In this document: positions 54,193 through 63,191 of the stretch, piece by piece
Layout of the letters: every line of letters starts with the position of its first letter
Numbering within the stretch: the stretch's first letter is position 1
DNA from: CAVWNR01 sp963756525
Lineage (GTDB): Bacteria > Actinomycetota > Actinomycetes > Mycobacteriales > Jatrophihabitantaceae
Direction: 5' to 3'
Assembly (NCBI GenBank): GCA_963756525.1
Contig: CAVWNR010000001.1
Coordinates: forward strand, 806,001-870,000
Length of the DNA: 64,000 bases
Made by a program: the position numbers and the translations under genes
The notes under the pieces: model-generated
The model's database searches: none
The model's input: the letters and a program-made list of their open reading frames with translations, nothing else
What the model was told of the DNA's origin: nothing

Positions 54193-55050
54193 ATGGTCGT
54201 TGTCGACGCGCTGATCGCAGTGGCCAGCGCAGGCGTGGTCTGGCTTGCGCTCAGCGCCCGGATCGTCAAGCAGTACGAGCGGGGACTGGTGTTCCGGTTC
54301 GGCCGGGTGCTCGGCCATACCCGGGAGCCCGGCCTCACCCTGATCGTGCCGGGCATGGATCGGCTGCGAAAGGTCAGCACCCAGATCGTCACGCTCCCGG
54401 TGCCCGCGCAGGAGGGCATCACCCGCGACAACGTCACGGTGAAGGTCGACGCGGTCGTGTACTTCAAGGTCGTCGACCCGGTGCGGGCGATCGTCGACGT
54501 GCAGGACTACCTGTTCGCGGTGGGCCAGATCGCGCAGACCTCGCTGCGGTCGATCATCGGCAAGAGCGACCTCGACGACCTGCTCTCCAACCGGGAACGG
54601 CTCAACGAAGGTCTCGAGCTGATGATCGACAACCCGGCGCTGGGGTGGGGCATCCACATCGACCGGGTGGAGATCAAGGACGTCGCGCTGCCCGAGTCGA
54701 TGAAGCGCTCGATGTCGCGCCAGGCCGAGGCGGAGCGGGAACGCCGAGCGAGGGTGATCTCGGCAGAGGGTGAGCTGCAGGCGTCGCAGAAGCTCTCCGA
54801 GGCGGCAGCCACCATGGCCGCAACCCCGGCCGCGCTGCAGTTGCGCTTGCTGGAGACCGTGGTCGAGGTTGCCGCGGAGAAGAACTCGACGCTCGTGTTG
54901 CCGTTTCCGGTGGAGCTGCTGCGCTTCCTCGAAAACGCGCAGACGGGTCAGCCCGCGAGCAGCCAGCCGCCCGACGCGCTGGCGACGTCTTCGCGGGATG
55001 CGCTGAGCGCCCGTGCCAACGGCGCGGCCGATGCCTCTGGAGGTGCCTGA
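54193..55050 (+). CDS. SPFH/band 7 (slipin-like) membrane protein
   Basis: 285 aa. One N-terminal transmembrane helix (VVVDALIAVASAGVVWLALS) is followed by the PHB/SPFH domain: VKQYERGLVFRFGRVLG, PGLTLIVPGMDRLRKV, AVVYFKVVDPVRAIVDVQDY, and LRSIIGKSDLDDLLSNRERLN. A coiled-coil region rich in Ala/Glu (SRQAEAERERRARVISAEGE) comes next, and the tail is low-complexity. It belongs to stomatin/slipin-like membrane-domain organisers. The stop shares one base with the next start, so it is coupled to the ACT protein. Confidence 0.92.
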   Translation: MVVVDALIAVASAGVVWLALSARIVKQYERGLVFRFGRVLGHTREPGLTLIVPGMDRLRKVSTQIVTLPVPAQEGITRDNVTVKVDAVVYFKVVDPVRAIVDVQDYLFAVGQIAQTSLRSIIGKSDLDDLLSNRERLNEGLELMIDNPALGWGIHIDRVEIKDVALPESMKRSMSRQAEAERERRARVISAEGELQASQKLSEAAATMAATPAALQLRLLETVVEVAAEKNSTLVLPFPVELLRFLENAQTGQPASSQPPDALATSSRDALSARANGAADASGGA

Positions 55051-55460
55051 TGAGTGCGTTCACCGTCGAGATGACCGACAGCCCCGGTCAGCTGGCCCGG
55101 CTGTGCGAGATTCTCGGCGACCGCGGAGTCAATCTCGTCGTCTGCGGGCTGGCGCACGCCAATGGCGGCACCGTCGCCCTCGTCGCCGACGACGAGGGCG
55201 CGACCCGCGACGCGCTGCAAACCGCCGAAATCGACTACGTCGAGCGGCCGGCCCTGACCGTGCGGATGCAGAACGTCTCGGGGGCCGGCGCCACCACGCT
55301 CGGCAAGCTGGCCGAGGCCGGCGTCAACATCGACGTGTTCCTGCCCATCCGCATCTTCGACGACCAGTTCTACGCGGTGATCTGCGCGGACGACCTGGAC
55401 GGCGCTGCGAACGCGCTCGGCGATCAGGTGGTCCGCGACGCGCCGGCGTCGCCGGCCTGA
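55050..55460 (+). CDS. Tandem ACT-domain protein
   Basis: 136 aa. Two ACT-like halves: FTVEMTDSPGQLARLCEIL, GVNLVVCGLAHANGGTVALVADD, and LTVRMQNVSGAGATTLGKLAEAGVNIDVFLPIRI. No catalytic domain is attached, so it probably binds an amino acid or similar ligand as a sensor. Translationally coupled to the SPFH gene. Confidence 0.8.
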   Translation: MSAFTVEMTDSPGQLARLCEILGDRGVNLVVCGLAHANGGTVALVADDEGATRDALQTAEIDYVERPALTVRMQNVSGAGATTLGKLAEAGVNIDVFLPIRIFDDQFYAVICADDLDGAANALGDQVVRDAPASPA

Positions 55461-55589
55461 TCCAGCGCAGGACCCGCTCAGGGCGGGTGGTAGCCCGCCG
55501 GGTGAGAATCTTCTCGGTGGATGTCGAATCCCCGCACCCTCGCGCGTCGATTGGATGTCCGACCAGGCGATCCGCTTCGAGGAGACCTC

Positions 55590-55931
55590 ATGCCCCAGTA
55601 CCTGATCCTGATCTACGAGAACGAGTCCGCGTACCTGGATCCCGACGTGCGGATGGGCGTCCGGGAGGCGCACCGCCGCTTCGCGGAGCAGGTGCCGAGC
55701 CTAGGCGCGCGGATCGTCGGCGGCAACGCGCTGCAGCCCACCGCGACGGCGACCAGCGTGCGGGACGACATCGTCACCGACGGCCCGTTCGCGGAGACGA
55801 AGGAATCACTCGGCGGCTACTACCTGATCGAGGCCGCCGACCTCGACCAGGCGCTCGCCGTGGCGAAGCTCTGCCCCGCCGCGTACGGCGGGGTCGAGGT
55901 TCGCCCGATCCTGGACACATCCGGCGGGTGA
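55590..55931 (+). CDS. YCII/DGPF-domain protein paired with an ECF42 sigma factor
   Basis: 113 aa. PQYLILIYENESAY and the signature DIVTDGPFAETKESLGGYYLIEA define the DGPF branch of the YCII family. These are encoded next to ECF42 sigma factors and probably modulate or sense for them; the molecular role is not settled. GAGGAG lies 5 bp before the ATG. The stop overlaps the sigma GTG by 4 bp (GTGA). Confidence 0.92.
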   Translation: MPQYLILIYENESAYLDPDVRMGVREAHRRFAEQVPSLGARIVGGNALQPTATATSVRDDIVTDGPFAETKESLGGYYLIEAADLDQALAVAKLCPAAYGGVEVRPILDTSGG

Positions 55932-57172
55932 GCGGGCCGTCCGACGAGATCGCCCGCGCGGTCGCCGAGGCGCACCGGCGCGAGTGGGGCCTCGTGCTCG
56001 CCGCGACGGTACGGGTGGCCGGGGACATCGACCTGGCCGAGGAGTGCGTCCAGGACGCCTACGTCTCGGCGCTGAATGCCTGGCGGCGCGACGGGGTGCC
56101 GCGCAACCCCGGCGCGTGGCTGACGACCGCTGCCCGGCGCCGGGCGCTGGACGCGCACCGGCGCAGCCGCACCCTGCGGGAGAAGCTGCCGCTGCTCGTC
56201 GAGCCGGACGCCGAGCCGGTCGAGAGCGAGGACGACGATGTGATTGCCGACGACCGGCTGCGGCTGGTGTTCACCTGCTGCCATCCCGCGCTGGCCCGCG
56301 AGGCGCAGGTGGCCCTGACGCTGCGGCTGATCTGCGGCCTCACCACCGCCGAGATCGCGCAGGCGTTCCTCGTCTCGGAGCCGACGATGGCGGCCCGGGT
56401 AACCCGGGCGAAGAAGAAGATCGCCGCCGCACGGATCCCGTACCGGGTGCCGGATGCGGCCGAGCTCCCCGACCGGCTCGACGCCGTGCTCACCGTCGTC
56501 CACCTGCTCTACACCACCGGGCACACCGCGCCGGCCGGAGCGGACCTCGTGCGTGCCGACCTGGTCGAGCGGGCGGTCGAGCTGGCGCGCATGCTGAACG
56601 CGCTGATGCCGGACGAGCGGGAGGTCCGGGGCCTGCTCGCCATGCTGCTGCTCACCGATGCCCGCCGCGCGACCCGGGTCGACGCCGATGGCCGGCTGCT
56701 GCTGCTGGACGAGCAGGACCGCAACCGGTGGGACGCCGCGCTGATCGCGGAAGGGACCGCGCTCGCCGTGGACGCGCTCCGCGGCGGTCGGCCGGGGCGG
56801 TTCACGCTGCAGGCCACGATCGCCGCGGTGCATGCCGACGCGCGCCACGCCGCTGATACCGACTGGCCGCAGCTGCTCGCGCTCTACGACGAGCTGCTGC
56901 TGGTGTGGGACTCGCCGGTGGTGGCGCTCAACCGCGCCGTCGCGGTGGCGATGGTGCACGGGGCCGCCGCGGCCCTGGCCGACATCGACCGGCTCGCGGC
57001 CGACGGCCGGCTGGCCGGGTATCGGTACCTGCCGGCCACCCGGGCAGACCTGCTCCGCCGGCTGGGGCGCCGCGAGGAGGCGGCCGCGGCCTACCGGGCG
57101 GCAGTCGAGCTGGCCGACAACGCCGCCGAGCGCGACTTCCTCGACCGCCGGCTCGCCGAGGTCAGCAGCTGA
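55928..57172 (+). CDS. ECF42-type RNA polymerase sigma factor with C-terminal extension
   Basis: 414 aa. Sigma2 (AVAEAHRREWGLVLAATVRVAGDIDLAEECVQDAYVSAL) and sigma4 (LTLRLICGLTTAEIAQAFLVSEPTMAARVTRAKKKI) are followed by a helical TPR-like extension of about 200 residues. This extension is diagnostic of ECF42 (LLYTTGHTAPAGADLVR, EVRGLLAMLLLTDARRATRVD, LNRAVAVAMVHG). There is no anti-sigma gene; in this group the extension and the DGPF partner are thought to provide control. GTG 55928 is coupled to the YCII gene. Confidence 0.93.
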   Translation: MSGPSDEIARAVAEAHRREWGLVLAATVRVAGDIDLAEECVQDAYVSALNAWRRDGVPRNPGAWLTTAARRRALDAHRRSRTLREKLPLLVEPDAEPVESEDDDVIADDRLRLVFTCCHPALAREAQVALTLRLICGLTTAEIAQAFLVSEPTMAARVTRAKKKIAAARIPYRVPDAAELPDRLDAVLTVVHLLYTTGHTAPAGADLVRADLVERAVELARMLNALMPDEREVRGLLAMLLLTDARRATRVDADGRLLLLDEQDRNRWDAALIAEGTALAVDALRGGRPGRFTLQATIAAVHADARHAADTDWPQLLALYDELLLVWDSPVVALNRAVAVAMVHGAAAALADIDRLAADGRLAGYRYLPATRADLLRRLGRREEAAAAYRAAVELADNAAERDFLDRRLAEVSS

Positions 57173-57223
57173 CGGCTAGTCGACTGGCTGGCGACCACAA
57201 CGGTGCGGCTTTATGGTCTGAGC

Positions 57224-58855
57224 ATGGACGAGCTGAGCTACGCGAGCGGCATCTCCGACCTGCCGCTGTTGGGCGACACCATCGGCGCCAACCTCGACCG
57301 GACCGTCGCCGCGCAGGCCGAAAGCGACGCGCTGGTCGAGTGCGCCACCGGCCGCCGCTGGAGCTATCGGGAGTTCGCCGCGGACGTCGACGCGGTTGCG
57401 CTCGGGCTGCTCGGCCTGGGGATCGGCAAGGGGGACCGGGTCGGCATCTGGGCGCCGAACGTGGCGGAGTGGACGATCACCCAGTACGCCACGGCGAAGA
57501 TCGGTGCCATCCTAGTAACGATCAACCCGGCGTACCGGGTGCACGAGCTCGACTACGTGCTCAACCAGGCGGGAATCCGCACGCTGATCGCAGTCGCGTC
57601 GCACAAGACGTCCGACTATGCAGCGATGATCGCCGAGGTGCGGCCGAAGTGCCCGGCGCTGCGCGACGTGCTGCTGATCGGCCAGCCCGAGTGGACCTCG
57701 CTCGTCGACGCCGGGCGTTCCGCCGACCGGGCGCCGCTCGCCACCGCCGCGCGCACGCTGTCGTCGGACGACCCGATCAACATCCAGTACACGTCGGGCA
57801 CCACCGGCTTCCCCAAAGGAGCGACGCTCAGCCACCACAACATCCTCAACAACGGGTATTTCGTCGCGGAACTGCAGCACTGGACGCACCAGGATCGGGT
57901 CTGTATCCCGGTGCCCTTCTACCACTGTTTTGGGATGGTCATGGCGAACCTCGGCGCGACCACGCACGGGTCCTGCATGGTGATCCCGGCGCCGTCGTTC
58001 GAGCCGAAAGCCACGCTGCGGGCCGTCCACGACGAGCGGTGCACCGCGCTCTACGGCGTGCCGACGATGTTTATCGCCGAGCTCAACGACCCCGACTTCG
58101 CGTCGTTCGACCTGTCCAGTCTGCGCACCGGCGTCATGGCCGGATCACCGTGCCCGGTCGAGGTGATGAAGCAGGTCATCGACCGCATGGGGATGGCCGA
58201 GGTCGAGATCGCCTACGGGATGACTGAGACCTCGCCGGTGTCGACGCAGACCCGCGTCGACGACACGCTCGACCAGCGGACCGCCACCGTCGGCCGGGTC
58301 CACCCGCACCTCGAGGTGAAGATCGTCGACCCGTGGACGGGGCTCACCGTGCCGCGCGGCGCGCAGGGCGAGCTCTGCACGCGCGGCTACTCGGTGATGC
58401 TCGGATACTGGCAGGAGCCGGAGAAGACTGCCGAGGCGATCGACGCCGCGCGCTGGATGCACACCGGCGATCTCGCCACCATGGACGCCGACGGCTACGT
58501 CGCCATCACCGGGCGGAGCAAGGACATGGTGATCCGCGGCGGCGAGAACGTCTACCCACGCGAGATCGAGGAGTTCCTCTACACCCATCCGGACATCGTC
58601 GACGCGCAGGTGATCGGCGTGCCGGACGAGAAGTACGGCGAGGAGACCATGGCCTGGGTGCGGCTGCGCCCGGGCGCGCAGCCGCTCACCGCCGACGCGC
58701 TGCGCGAGTTCTGCGCCGGCCGGCTCGCGCACTACAAGATCCCGCGCTATGTGCACATCGTCGACGAGTTCCCGATGACCGTCACCGGCAAGGTGCGCAA
58801 GGTCCAGATGCGCGAAGAGTCCGTTGCGCTGCTCGGGCGCACCCCGCCGGGCTGA
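57224..58855 (+). CDS. AMP-binding acyl-CoA synthetase (FadD-like)
   Basis: 543 aa adenylating enzyme. The P-loop is YTSGTTGFPKGATLSHHN, followed by IAYGMTETSPVSTQT, WMHTGDLATMDADGYVAITGRSKDMVIRGGENVYPREIE, and the catalytic lysine of MTVTGKVRKVQMRE. The medium/long-chain fatty acid or related acid is activated with ATP and CoA. ATG 57224 was preferred to GTG 57203: TATGGT (57212-57217) lies 6 nt upstream and suggests a leaderless start, while no ribosome site precedes either codon. Confidence 0.92.
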   Translation: MDELSYASGISDLPLLGDTIGANLDRTVAAQAESDALVECATGRRWSYREFAADVDAVALGLLGLGIGKGDRVGIWAPNVAEWTITQYATAKIGAILVTINPAYRVHELDYVLNQAGIRTLIAVASHKTSDYAAMIAEVRPKCPALRDVLLIGQPEWTSLVDAGRSADRAPLATAARTLSSDDPINIQYTSGTTGFPKGATLSHHNILNNGYFVAELQHWTHQDRVCIPVPFYHCFGMVMANLGATTHGSCMVIPAPSFEPKATLRAVHDERCTALYGVPTMFIAELNDPDFASFDLSSLRTGVMAGSPCPVEVMKQVIDRMGMAEVEIAYGMTETSPVSTQTRVDDTLDQRTATVGRVHPHLEVKIVDPWTGLTVPRGAQGELCTRGYSVMLGYWQEPEKTAEAIDAARWMHTGDLATMDADGYVAITGRSKDMVIRGGENVYPREIEEFLYTHPDIVDAQVIGVPDEKYGEETMAWVRLRPGAQPLTADALREFCAGRLAHYKIPRYVHIVDEFPMTVTGKVRKVQMREESVALLGRTPPG

Positions 58856-58861
58856 CGCGGC

Positions 58862-59983
58862 TCAGCGGGGCGCCGTAGCGAGCAGTCCGGCGCAGCCGCG
58901 GTCCTGGTCCCACTCCGCGTCGATACGGGCGGCCTGCGCGCCGGAGGCGGGCACGGGGACGCCGCGGTCGTCCAGGTGCGCCGGGGAGAAGCGGGCCGCC
59001 ACCACCCGGCCGGGGCGGATGGTCAAGGTCAGCACGCCGTTGTCGTCCTGCAGGTTGCCGAACGAGCGCCACCACAGGTAGTTGCCGAGCCCGTAGGCGA
59101 CGAACGCGCCGTCGGCGCGCCAGCCGGCGCCCTGCAGCTCGTGCGCGTGCGTGCCGATGATCGCGGTGGCTCCGGCGGCGGCGAGCCGGTCGGCCAGCGC
59201 CCGCTGGTCGCCGTTCGGGCAGGTGGTGTACTCGGTGCCCCAGTGCACGTACACGATCACCGTCGCCCCGGTCGCCTTCGCCGCCCGGACCGCGTCGAGC
59301 AGCCGGTCGGACCAGGCGCTGGCGATGCCCGCAGTGGTGGGGCCGGCGGTGAAGTTGGCGAGCGTCTCGTCCTCGACCTGGCTCGCCGCGAGGACCGCGA
59401 TCCGCACCCCGTGGACGGTGGCCAGGTAGGGCGCGTAGGCCTGGGCGGCGTCGGCGCCGATGCCGACGACCGGGAAGCGCGTGGACGCGATCGCGGCGAG
59501 CGTGTCGTGCAGGCCCACCGGCCCGTAGTCGGCGCCGTGGTTGTTCGCCATGGTCGCGAGATCGACTCCCGCGTCGCGCAGCGCGGTGAATGCGCTCGGC
59601 GGAGCCCGGAACGTGAACGACTTCTGCTCCGGCGTACCGCCGGTGGTAATGGCGGTCTCCAGGTTGACCATGGTGAGGTCGGCGGCACGCAGCACCGGCG
59701 CGGCCTGGCCGAACGCGGTCGCCGGGTCGTCGGCCAGCCGGACGGCGGTGCGGTCCATGAAGTGCACGTCGCCGGCGAAGGCGAAGCTGAACTGCCCGGA
59801 GACCGGGCCGGCCGCCGGCGTCGCCTCCCGGTGCGCGCTGCTCGCCGGGCGGGTGGTCGCCGGGGCGGCGTGCACCGGGCGCGGCGTGGTCGCAGGCGCC
59901 GCCGGCGTCCCGCGGCGCGTCGCGTGCCCGCCGCCGCAGGCAGCGAGGAGGAGCACGATGACTGCAATCCAGAGCGCGCGCAC
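58862..59983 (-). CDS. CapA-like (PGA_cap) metallophosphatase-fold lipoprotein
   Basis: 373 aa from GTG 59983; VRALWIAVIVLLLAACGGG is a lipoprotein signal with the lipobox at LLAAC. After a Pro/Thr/Ala linker the PGA_cap domain reads SFAFAGDVHFMDR, TMVNLETAITTGGTP, DLATMANNHGADYG, ATVIVYVHWGTEY, IIGTHAHELQG and FVAYGLGNYLWW. Such proteins take part in poly-gamma-glutamate or other surface-polymer handling. A longer frame to 60064 overlaps the divergent DUF2237 gene and lacks a signal, so I rejected it. Confidence 0.85.
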   Translation of the reverse strand: MRALWIAVIVLLLAACGGGHATRRGTPAAPATTPRPVHAAPATTRPASSAHREATPAAGPVSGQFSFAFAGDVHFMDRTAVRLADDPATAFGQAAPVLRAADLTMVNLETAITTGGTPEQKSFTFRAPPSAFTALRDAGVDLATMANNHGADYGPVGLHDTLAAIASTRFPVVGIGADAAQAYAPYLATVHGVRIAVLAASQVEDETLANFTAGPTTAGIASAWSDRLLDAVRAAKATGATVIVYVHWGTEYTTCPNGDQRALADRLAAAGATAIIGTHAHELQGAGWRADGAFVAYGLGNYLWWRSFGNLQDDNGVLTLTIRPGRVVAARFSPAHLDDRGVPVPASGAQAARIDAEWDQDRGCAGLLATAPR

Positions 59984-60002
59984 GGCTGCCACACTGGTGG
60001 GC

Positions 60003-60395
60003 GTGGCGGAAGAACGCAACGTCCTCGGCGGCGAGTTGGAAACCTGCGGCGCAGATCCGCTCACCGGCTTCTACCGCGACGGGTGCTGCAACAGCGGGCC
60101 GGAGGACATCGGCAGCCACACCGTCTGCGCGGTGGTCACCGCCGAGTTCCTCGCCCACCAGCGGGCGGTGGGCAACGACCTGGTGACGCCGCGGCCGGAG
60201 TACCGGTTCCCCGGCCTGCGCCCCGGCGATCGCTGGTGCGTGGTCGCCGCCCGGTGGCTGCAGGCCTACCACGACGGCGTGGCCGCGCCGGTCGTGCTGG
60301 CCGCGACGAACGAGCGCGCCCTGGAGATCGTGCCGATCGAGGCGCTGCGCGAATTCGCGGTTGATGTGCCGTCCGACCCGGGTTCGCTGCTGTGA
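60003..60395 (+). CDS. DUF2237 family protein
   Basis: 130 aa. NVLGGELETCGADPLTGFYRDGCCNSGPEDIGSHTVCAVVT and WCVVAARWLQAYHDGVAAPVVLAATNERAL are the hallmarks of COG3651/DUF2237. These are small cysteine-containing proteins of unknown function found across bacteria and algae. GTG 60003 is 19 bp from the divergent CapA-like start. Confidence 0.9.
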   Translation: MAEERNVLGGELETCGADPLTGFYRDGCCNSGPEDIGSHTVCAVVTAEFLAHQRAVGNDLVTPRPEYRFPGLRPGDRWCVVAARWLQAYHDGVAAPVVLAATNERALEIVPIEALREFAVDVPSDPGSLL

Positions 60396-60455
60396 TCGCG
60401 TTTCCCACCCGCCGTTAGCATTTCGGGTACACCACCCGACTCTCGAGGAGTGGCC

Positions 60456-62498
60456 GTGCCCGCCAGCCCGCCCGCCGCCGAAGCCGCGCCGACCGTCCGG
60501 GTCGCGGCCGGCACGGCGGCGCTCGACGCGCTGCGCGCGGCCGGCCTTCCCGCAGACGCCGCCGTGGTGGTACGCGAGGTCACTACCCGCGTGTTACACG
60601 ACCTCGACTGGGCGCCCGACGCCAACGCCGAGGTCGAGCCGGTGCCGGCGGATTCGCCGGACGGGCTGGCCGTGTTGCGGCACTCGACCGCGCACGTCAT
60701 GGCGCAGGCGGTGCAGGACCTCTTCCCCGGGACGCTGCTCGGCATCGGGCCGCCGATCGAGAACGGCTTCTACTACGACTTCCTGCCGGCGCGCCCGTTC
60801 ACTCCTGATGACCTCACCGCGATCGAGAAGCGGATGAACGAGATCGTCAAGGCCGGGCAGCGCTTCCACCGCCGTCCGGTCAGCGACGACGACGCCCGCG
60901 CCGAGCTGGCGAACGAGCGGTTCAAGCTGGAACTCGTGGACGTGAAGGCCGCTGTGGGCGCAGCCGGCGACGAGGCGTCCGTGGAGGTCGGGGCGGGCGG
61001 GCTCACCATGTACGACAACCTCGACGCCAAGACCGGGGAGCGGCTCTGGACCGACCTGTGCCGCGGCCCGCACCTGCCGAGCACCCGGCGCATCCCGGCG
61101 TTCAAGCTGATGCGCACGGCCGCGGCGTACTGGCGCGGCAGCGAGCAGAACCCACAGCTGCAGCGCATCTACGGCACGGCCTGGGCGTCGCGCGACGACC
61201 TCAAGGCGCACCTCGTCCAGCTCGACGAGGCCGCCAAGCGTGACCATCGCAAGCTCGGCGCCGAGCTGGACCTGTTCAGCTTCCCGGACGAGATCGGGCC
61301 GGGCCTGGCGGTGTTCCATCCCAAGGGCGGCCGGCTGCGCACGGCGCTGGAGGACTACTCGCGCCAGCGGCACGAGGCGGCCGGCTACGAGTTCGTGTCC
61401 ACGCCGCACATCACCAAGGGACGGCTGTTCGAAACCTCCGGGCATCTGGACTGGTACGCCGACGGGATGTACCCGCCTATGCACCTGGACGAGGAACGCG
61501 ACGCGTCCGGCGCGGTGACCCGGCAGGGCCAGGACTACTACCTCAAGCCGATGAACTGCCCGATGCACATCGCGATCTACGCCTCGCGGGGGCGGTCGTA
61601 TCGTGAGCTGCCGCTGCGGCTGTTCGAGTTCGGCACCGTCTACCGCTACGAGAAGTCCGGCGTAGTGCACGGGCTCACCCGCGCTCGCGGCTTCACCCAG
61701 GACGACGCGCACATCTTCTGCACTCCCGAGCAGCTGCCGGACGAGCTGGCGAGCCTGCTGGAGTTCGTGCTTGGCCTGCTGCGCGACTACGGCCTGTCCG
61801 AGTTCACCGCTGAACTCTCGACCCGTCCGGAGAAGTTCGTCGGCGAACCGGAGGAGTGGTCCACCGCCGAGGCGGCGCTCGAGCAGGCGCTGCAGCGCGC
61901 CGGCGTCCCGTACACGATCGCCGAGGGCGAGGGCGCGTTCTACGCACCCAAGATCGACGTGCACGTGCGCGATGCGATCGGGCGGCGCTGGCAGCTGTCG
62001 ACCCTGCAGGTCGACCTGCAGGAGCCGGCGCGGTTCGGGCTGGAGTACACCGCGGCCGACGGCGCGCGCGCCCGTCCCTGGATGATCCATCGGGCGCTGT
62101 TCGGGTCGATCGAGCGCTTCCTCGCCATCCTGGTCGAGCACTACGCGGGCGCGTTCCCGGCGTGGCTCTCGCCGGTGCAGGTGATCGCGATCCCGGTCAC
62201 CGACGAGCAGGTCCCGTACCTGCTGGACGTCCGGGACCGCCTGCGCGCTCGCGGCATCCGCATCCAGGTCGACGACTCCGACGACCGCATGCAGAAGAAG
62301 ATCCGCACCGCGCAGAAGTCCAAGGTGGCGTTCATGCTGATCGCCGGCGCCACCGACGCCGACGCCGGCGCGGTGTCCTTCCGCTATCGCGACGGCTCGC
62401 AGCGCAACGGCATCCCGGTCGAGCAGGCGATCGACGAGATCGCCGACTTCGTCGCTCGGCGGGTGAACGAGTCCCCGACGCCGGCCCACTTCGCATGA
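60456..62498 (+). CDS. thrS: Threonine--tRNA ligase
   Basis: 680 aa class II synthetase. It has the TGS domain (residues about 10-70), the editing domain with HSTAHVMAQAVQDLFP and the GPPIENGFYYDF region, and the catalytic core. In the core, HPKGGRLRTALEDY, the zinc cysteine in LKPMNCPMHIAIY, FEFGTVYRYEKSGVVHGLTRARGFTQDDAHIF and WMIHRALFGSIERFLAIL are clear. The anticodon-binding domain follows (VQVIAIPVTDEQVPYLLDV). GAGGAG at 60445-60450 favours GTG 60456 over GTG 60450. ATGA overlap with the HIT gene. Confidence 0.98.
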   Translation: MPASPPAAEAAPTVRVAAGTAALDALRAAGLPADAAVVVREVTTRVLHDLDWAPDANAEVEPVPADSPDGLAVLRHSTAHVMAQAVQDLFPGTLLGIGPPIENGFYYDFLPARPFTPDDLTAIEKRMNEIVKAGQRFHRRPVSDDDARAELANERFKLELVDVKAAVGAAGDEASVEVGAGGLTMYDNLDAKTGERLWTDLCRGPHLPSTRRIPAFKLMRTAAAYWRGSEQNPQLQRIYGTAWASRDDLKAHLVQLDEAAKRDHRKLGAELDLFSFPDEIGPGLAVFHPKGGRLRTALEDYSRQRHEAAGYEFVSTPHITKGRLFETSGHLDWYADGMYPPMHLDEERDASGAVTRQGQDYYLKPMNCPMHIAIYASRGRSYRELPLRLFEFGTVYRYEKSGVVHGLTRARGFTQDDAHIFCTPEQLPDELASLLEFVLGLLRDYGLSEFTAELSTRPEKFVGEPEEWSTAEAALEQALQRAGVPYTIAEGEGAFYAPKIDVHVRDAIGRRWQLSTLQVDLQEPARFGLEYTAADGARARPWMIHRALFGSIERFLAILVEHYAGAFPAWLSPVQVIAIPVTDEQVPYLLDVRDRLRARGIRIQVDDSDDRMQKKIRTAQKSKVAFMLIAGATDADAGAVSFRYRDGSQRNGIPVEQAIDEIADFVARRVNESPTPAHFA

Positions 62499-63049
62499 CC
62501 GATCCGCAAGTACGCCCGGCTGCGGAGTTCGCCGGCGAGCCGGATGCGTTCAGCCGGCTCTGGACGCCGCATCGGATGGCCTACATCCAGGGCGAGGGCA
62601 AGCCGGCGCACGAGGAGGCAGGGGAGGAGTGCCCATTCTGCCGGGTGCCGAAACTCGCCGACGACGATGGGCTGATCGTCGCCCGCGGCGAGCTCGTTTA
62701 CGCCGTGCTGAACCTCTACCCATACAACAGCGGTCATCTCATGGTGGTGCCGTACCGGCACGTCGCCGACTACCCCGACCTTGCCGGCGACGAGGTCGGC
62801 GAGATCGGGTCGTTCACGCAGACCGCGATGCGGACGATGCGCGCGGTCTCCGGCCCGCATGGGTTCAACATCGGCATGAACCAGGGCGTCGTCGCCGGAG
62901 CGGGCATCGCCGCCCACCTGCACCAGCACGTCGTGCCGCGCTGGGGCGGCGACACCAACTTCGTCCCGGTGGTCGCGCACACCCGGGTGCTGCCGCAGCT
63001 GCTCGGCGAGACCCGGCGCCTGCTTGCCGACGCCTGGCCGGCGAGATGA
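62495..63049 (+). CDS. HIT-family hydrolase (AP4A phosphorylase-like)
   Basis: 184 aa. Histidine triad HLHQHVVPRWGGDTNF near residue 137; a zinc-ligand-like CPFC at about 47; and YPYNSGHLMVVPYRHVADY typical of the Rv2613c-type AP4A-processing group. It is commonly found directly after thrS in actinobacteria, where it may remove diadenosine tetraphosphate made by synthetases. Confidence 0.93.
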   Translation: MTDPQVRPAAEFAGEPDAFSRLWTPHRMAYIQGEGKPAHEEAGEECPFCRVPKLADDDGLIVARGELVYAVLNLYPYNSGHLMVVPYRHVADYPDLAGDEVGEIGSFTQTAMRTMRAVSGPHGFNIGMNQGVVAGAGIAAHLHQHVVPRWGGDTNFVPVVAHTRVLPQLLGETRRLLADAWPAR

Positions 63050-63101
63050 CCGTGCTAGCCCGCCGGCTTCCGTCGCTCCGCTCCAGTTGTGTGCTCTCGG
63101 G

Positions 63102-63150
63102 CGTGATCATGTTGTTTCTGCAGGAATCCTGCACAAAGAACATGATCACG
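63102..63150. repeat. Near-perfect 24-bp inverted repeat
   Basis: CGTGATCATGTTGTTTCTGC (start of left arm, 63102-63125) pairs with the right arm at 63127-63150 with two mismatches and a single-base centre. It is an extreme hairpin or cruciform in the 142-bp gap between the HIT and amidohydrolase genes. It may be a terminator or an intergenic repeat. Confidence 0.65.
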
Positions 63151-63191
63151 ACGGAGAACCGCGGCGGGCGGAGAGCGCCGGGAGCCGGCTC

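Noticed and set aside
55013..57172. A single 719-aa protein spanning the ACT, YCII and sigma genes
   Set aside because: Only the part after 55928 is protein-like (ECF42 sigma). The upstream part is an arginine-rich shadow of the ACT and YCII genes, and GTG 55928 overlaps the YCII stop as expected for the pair.
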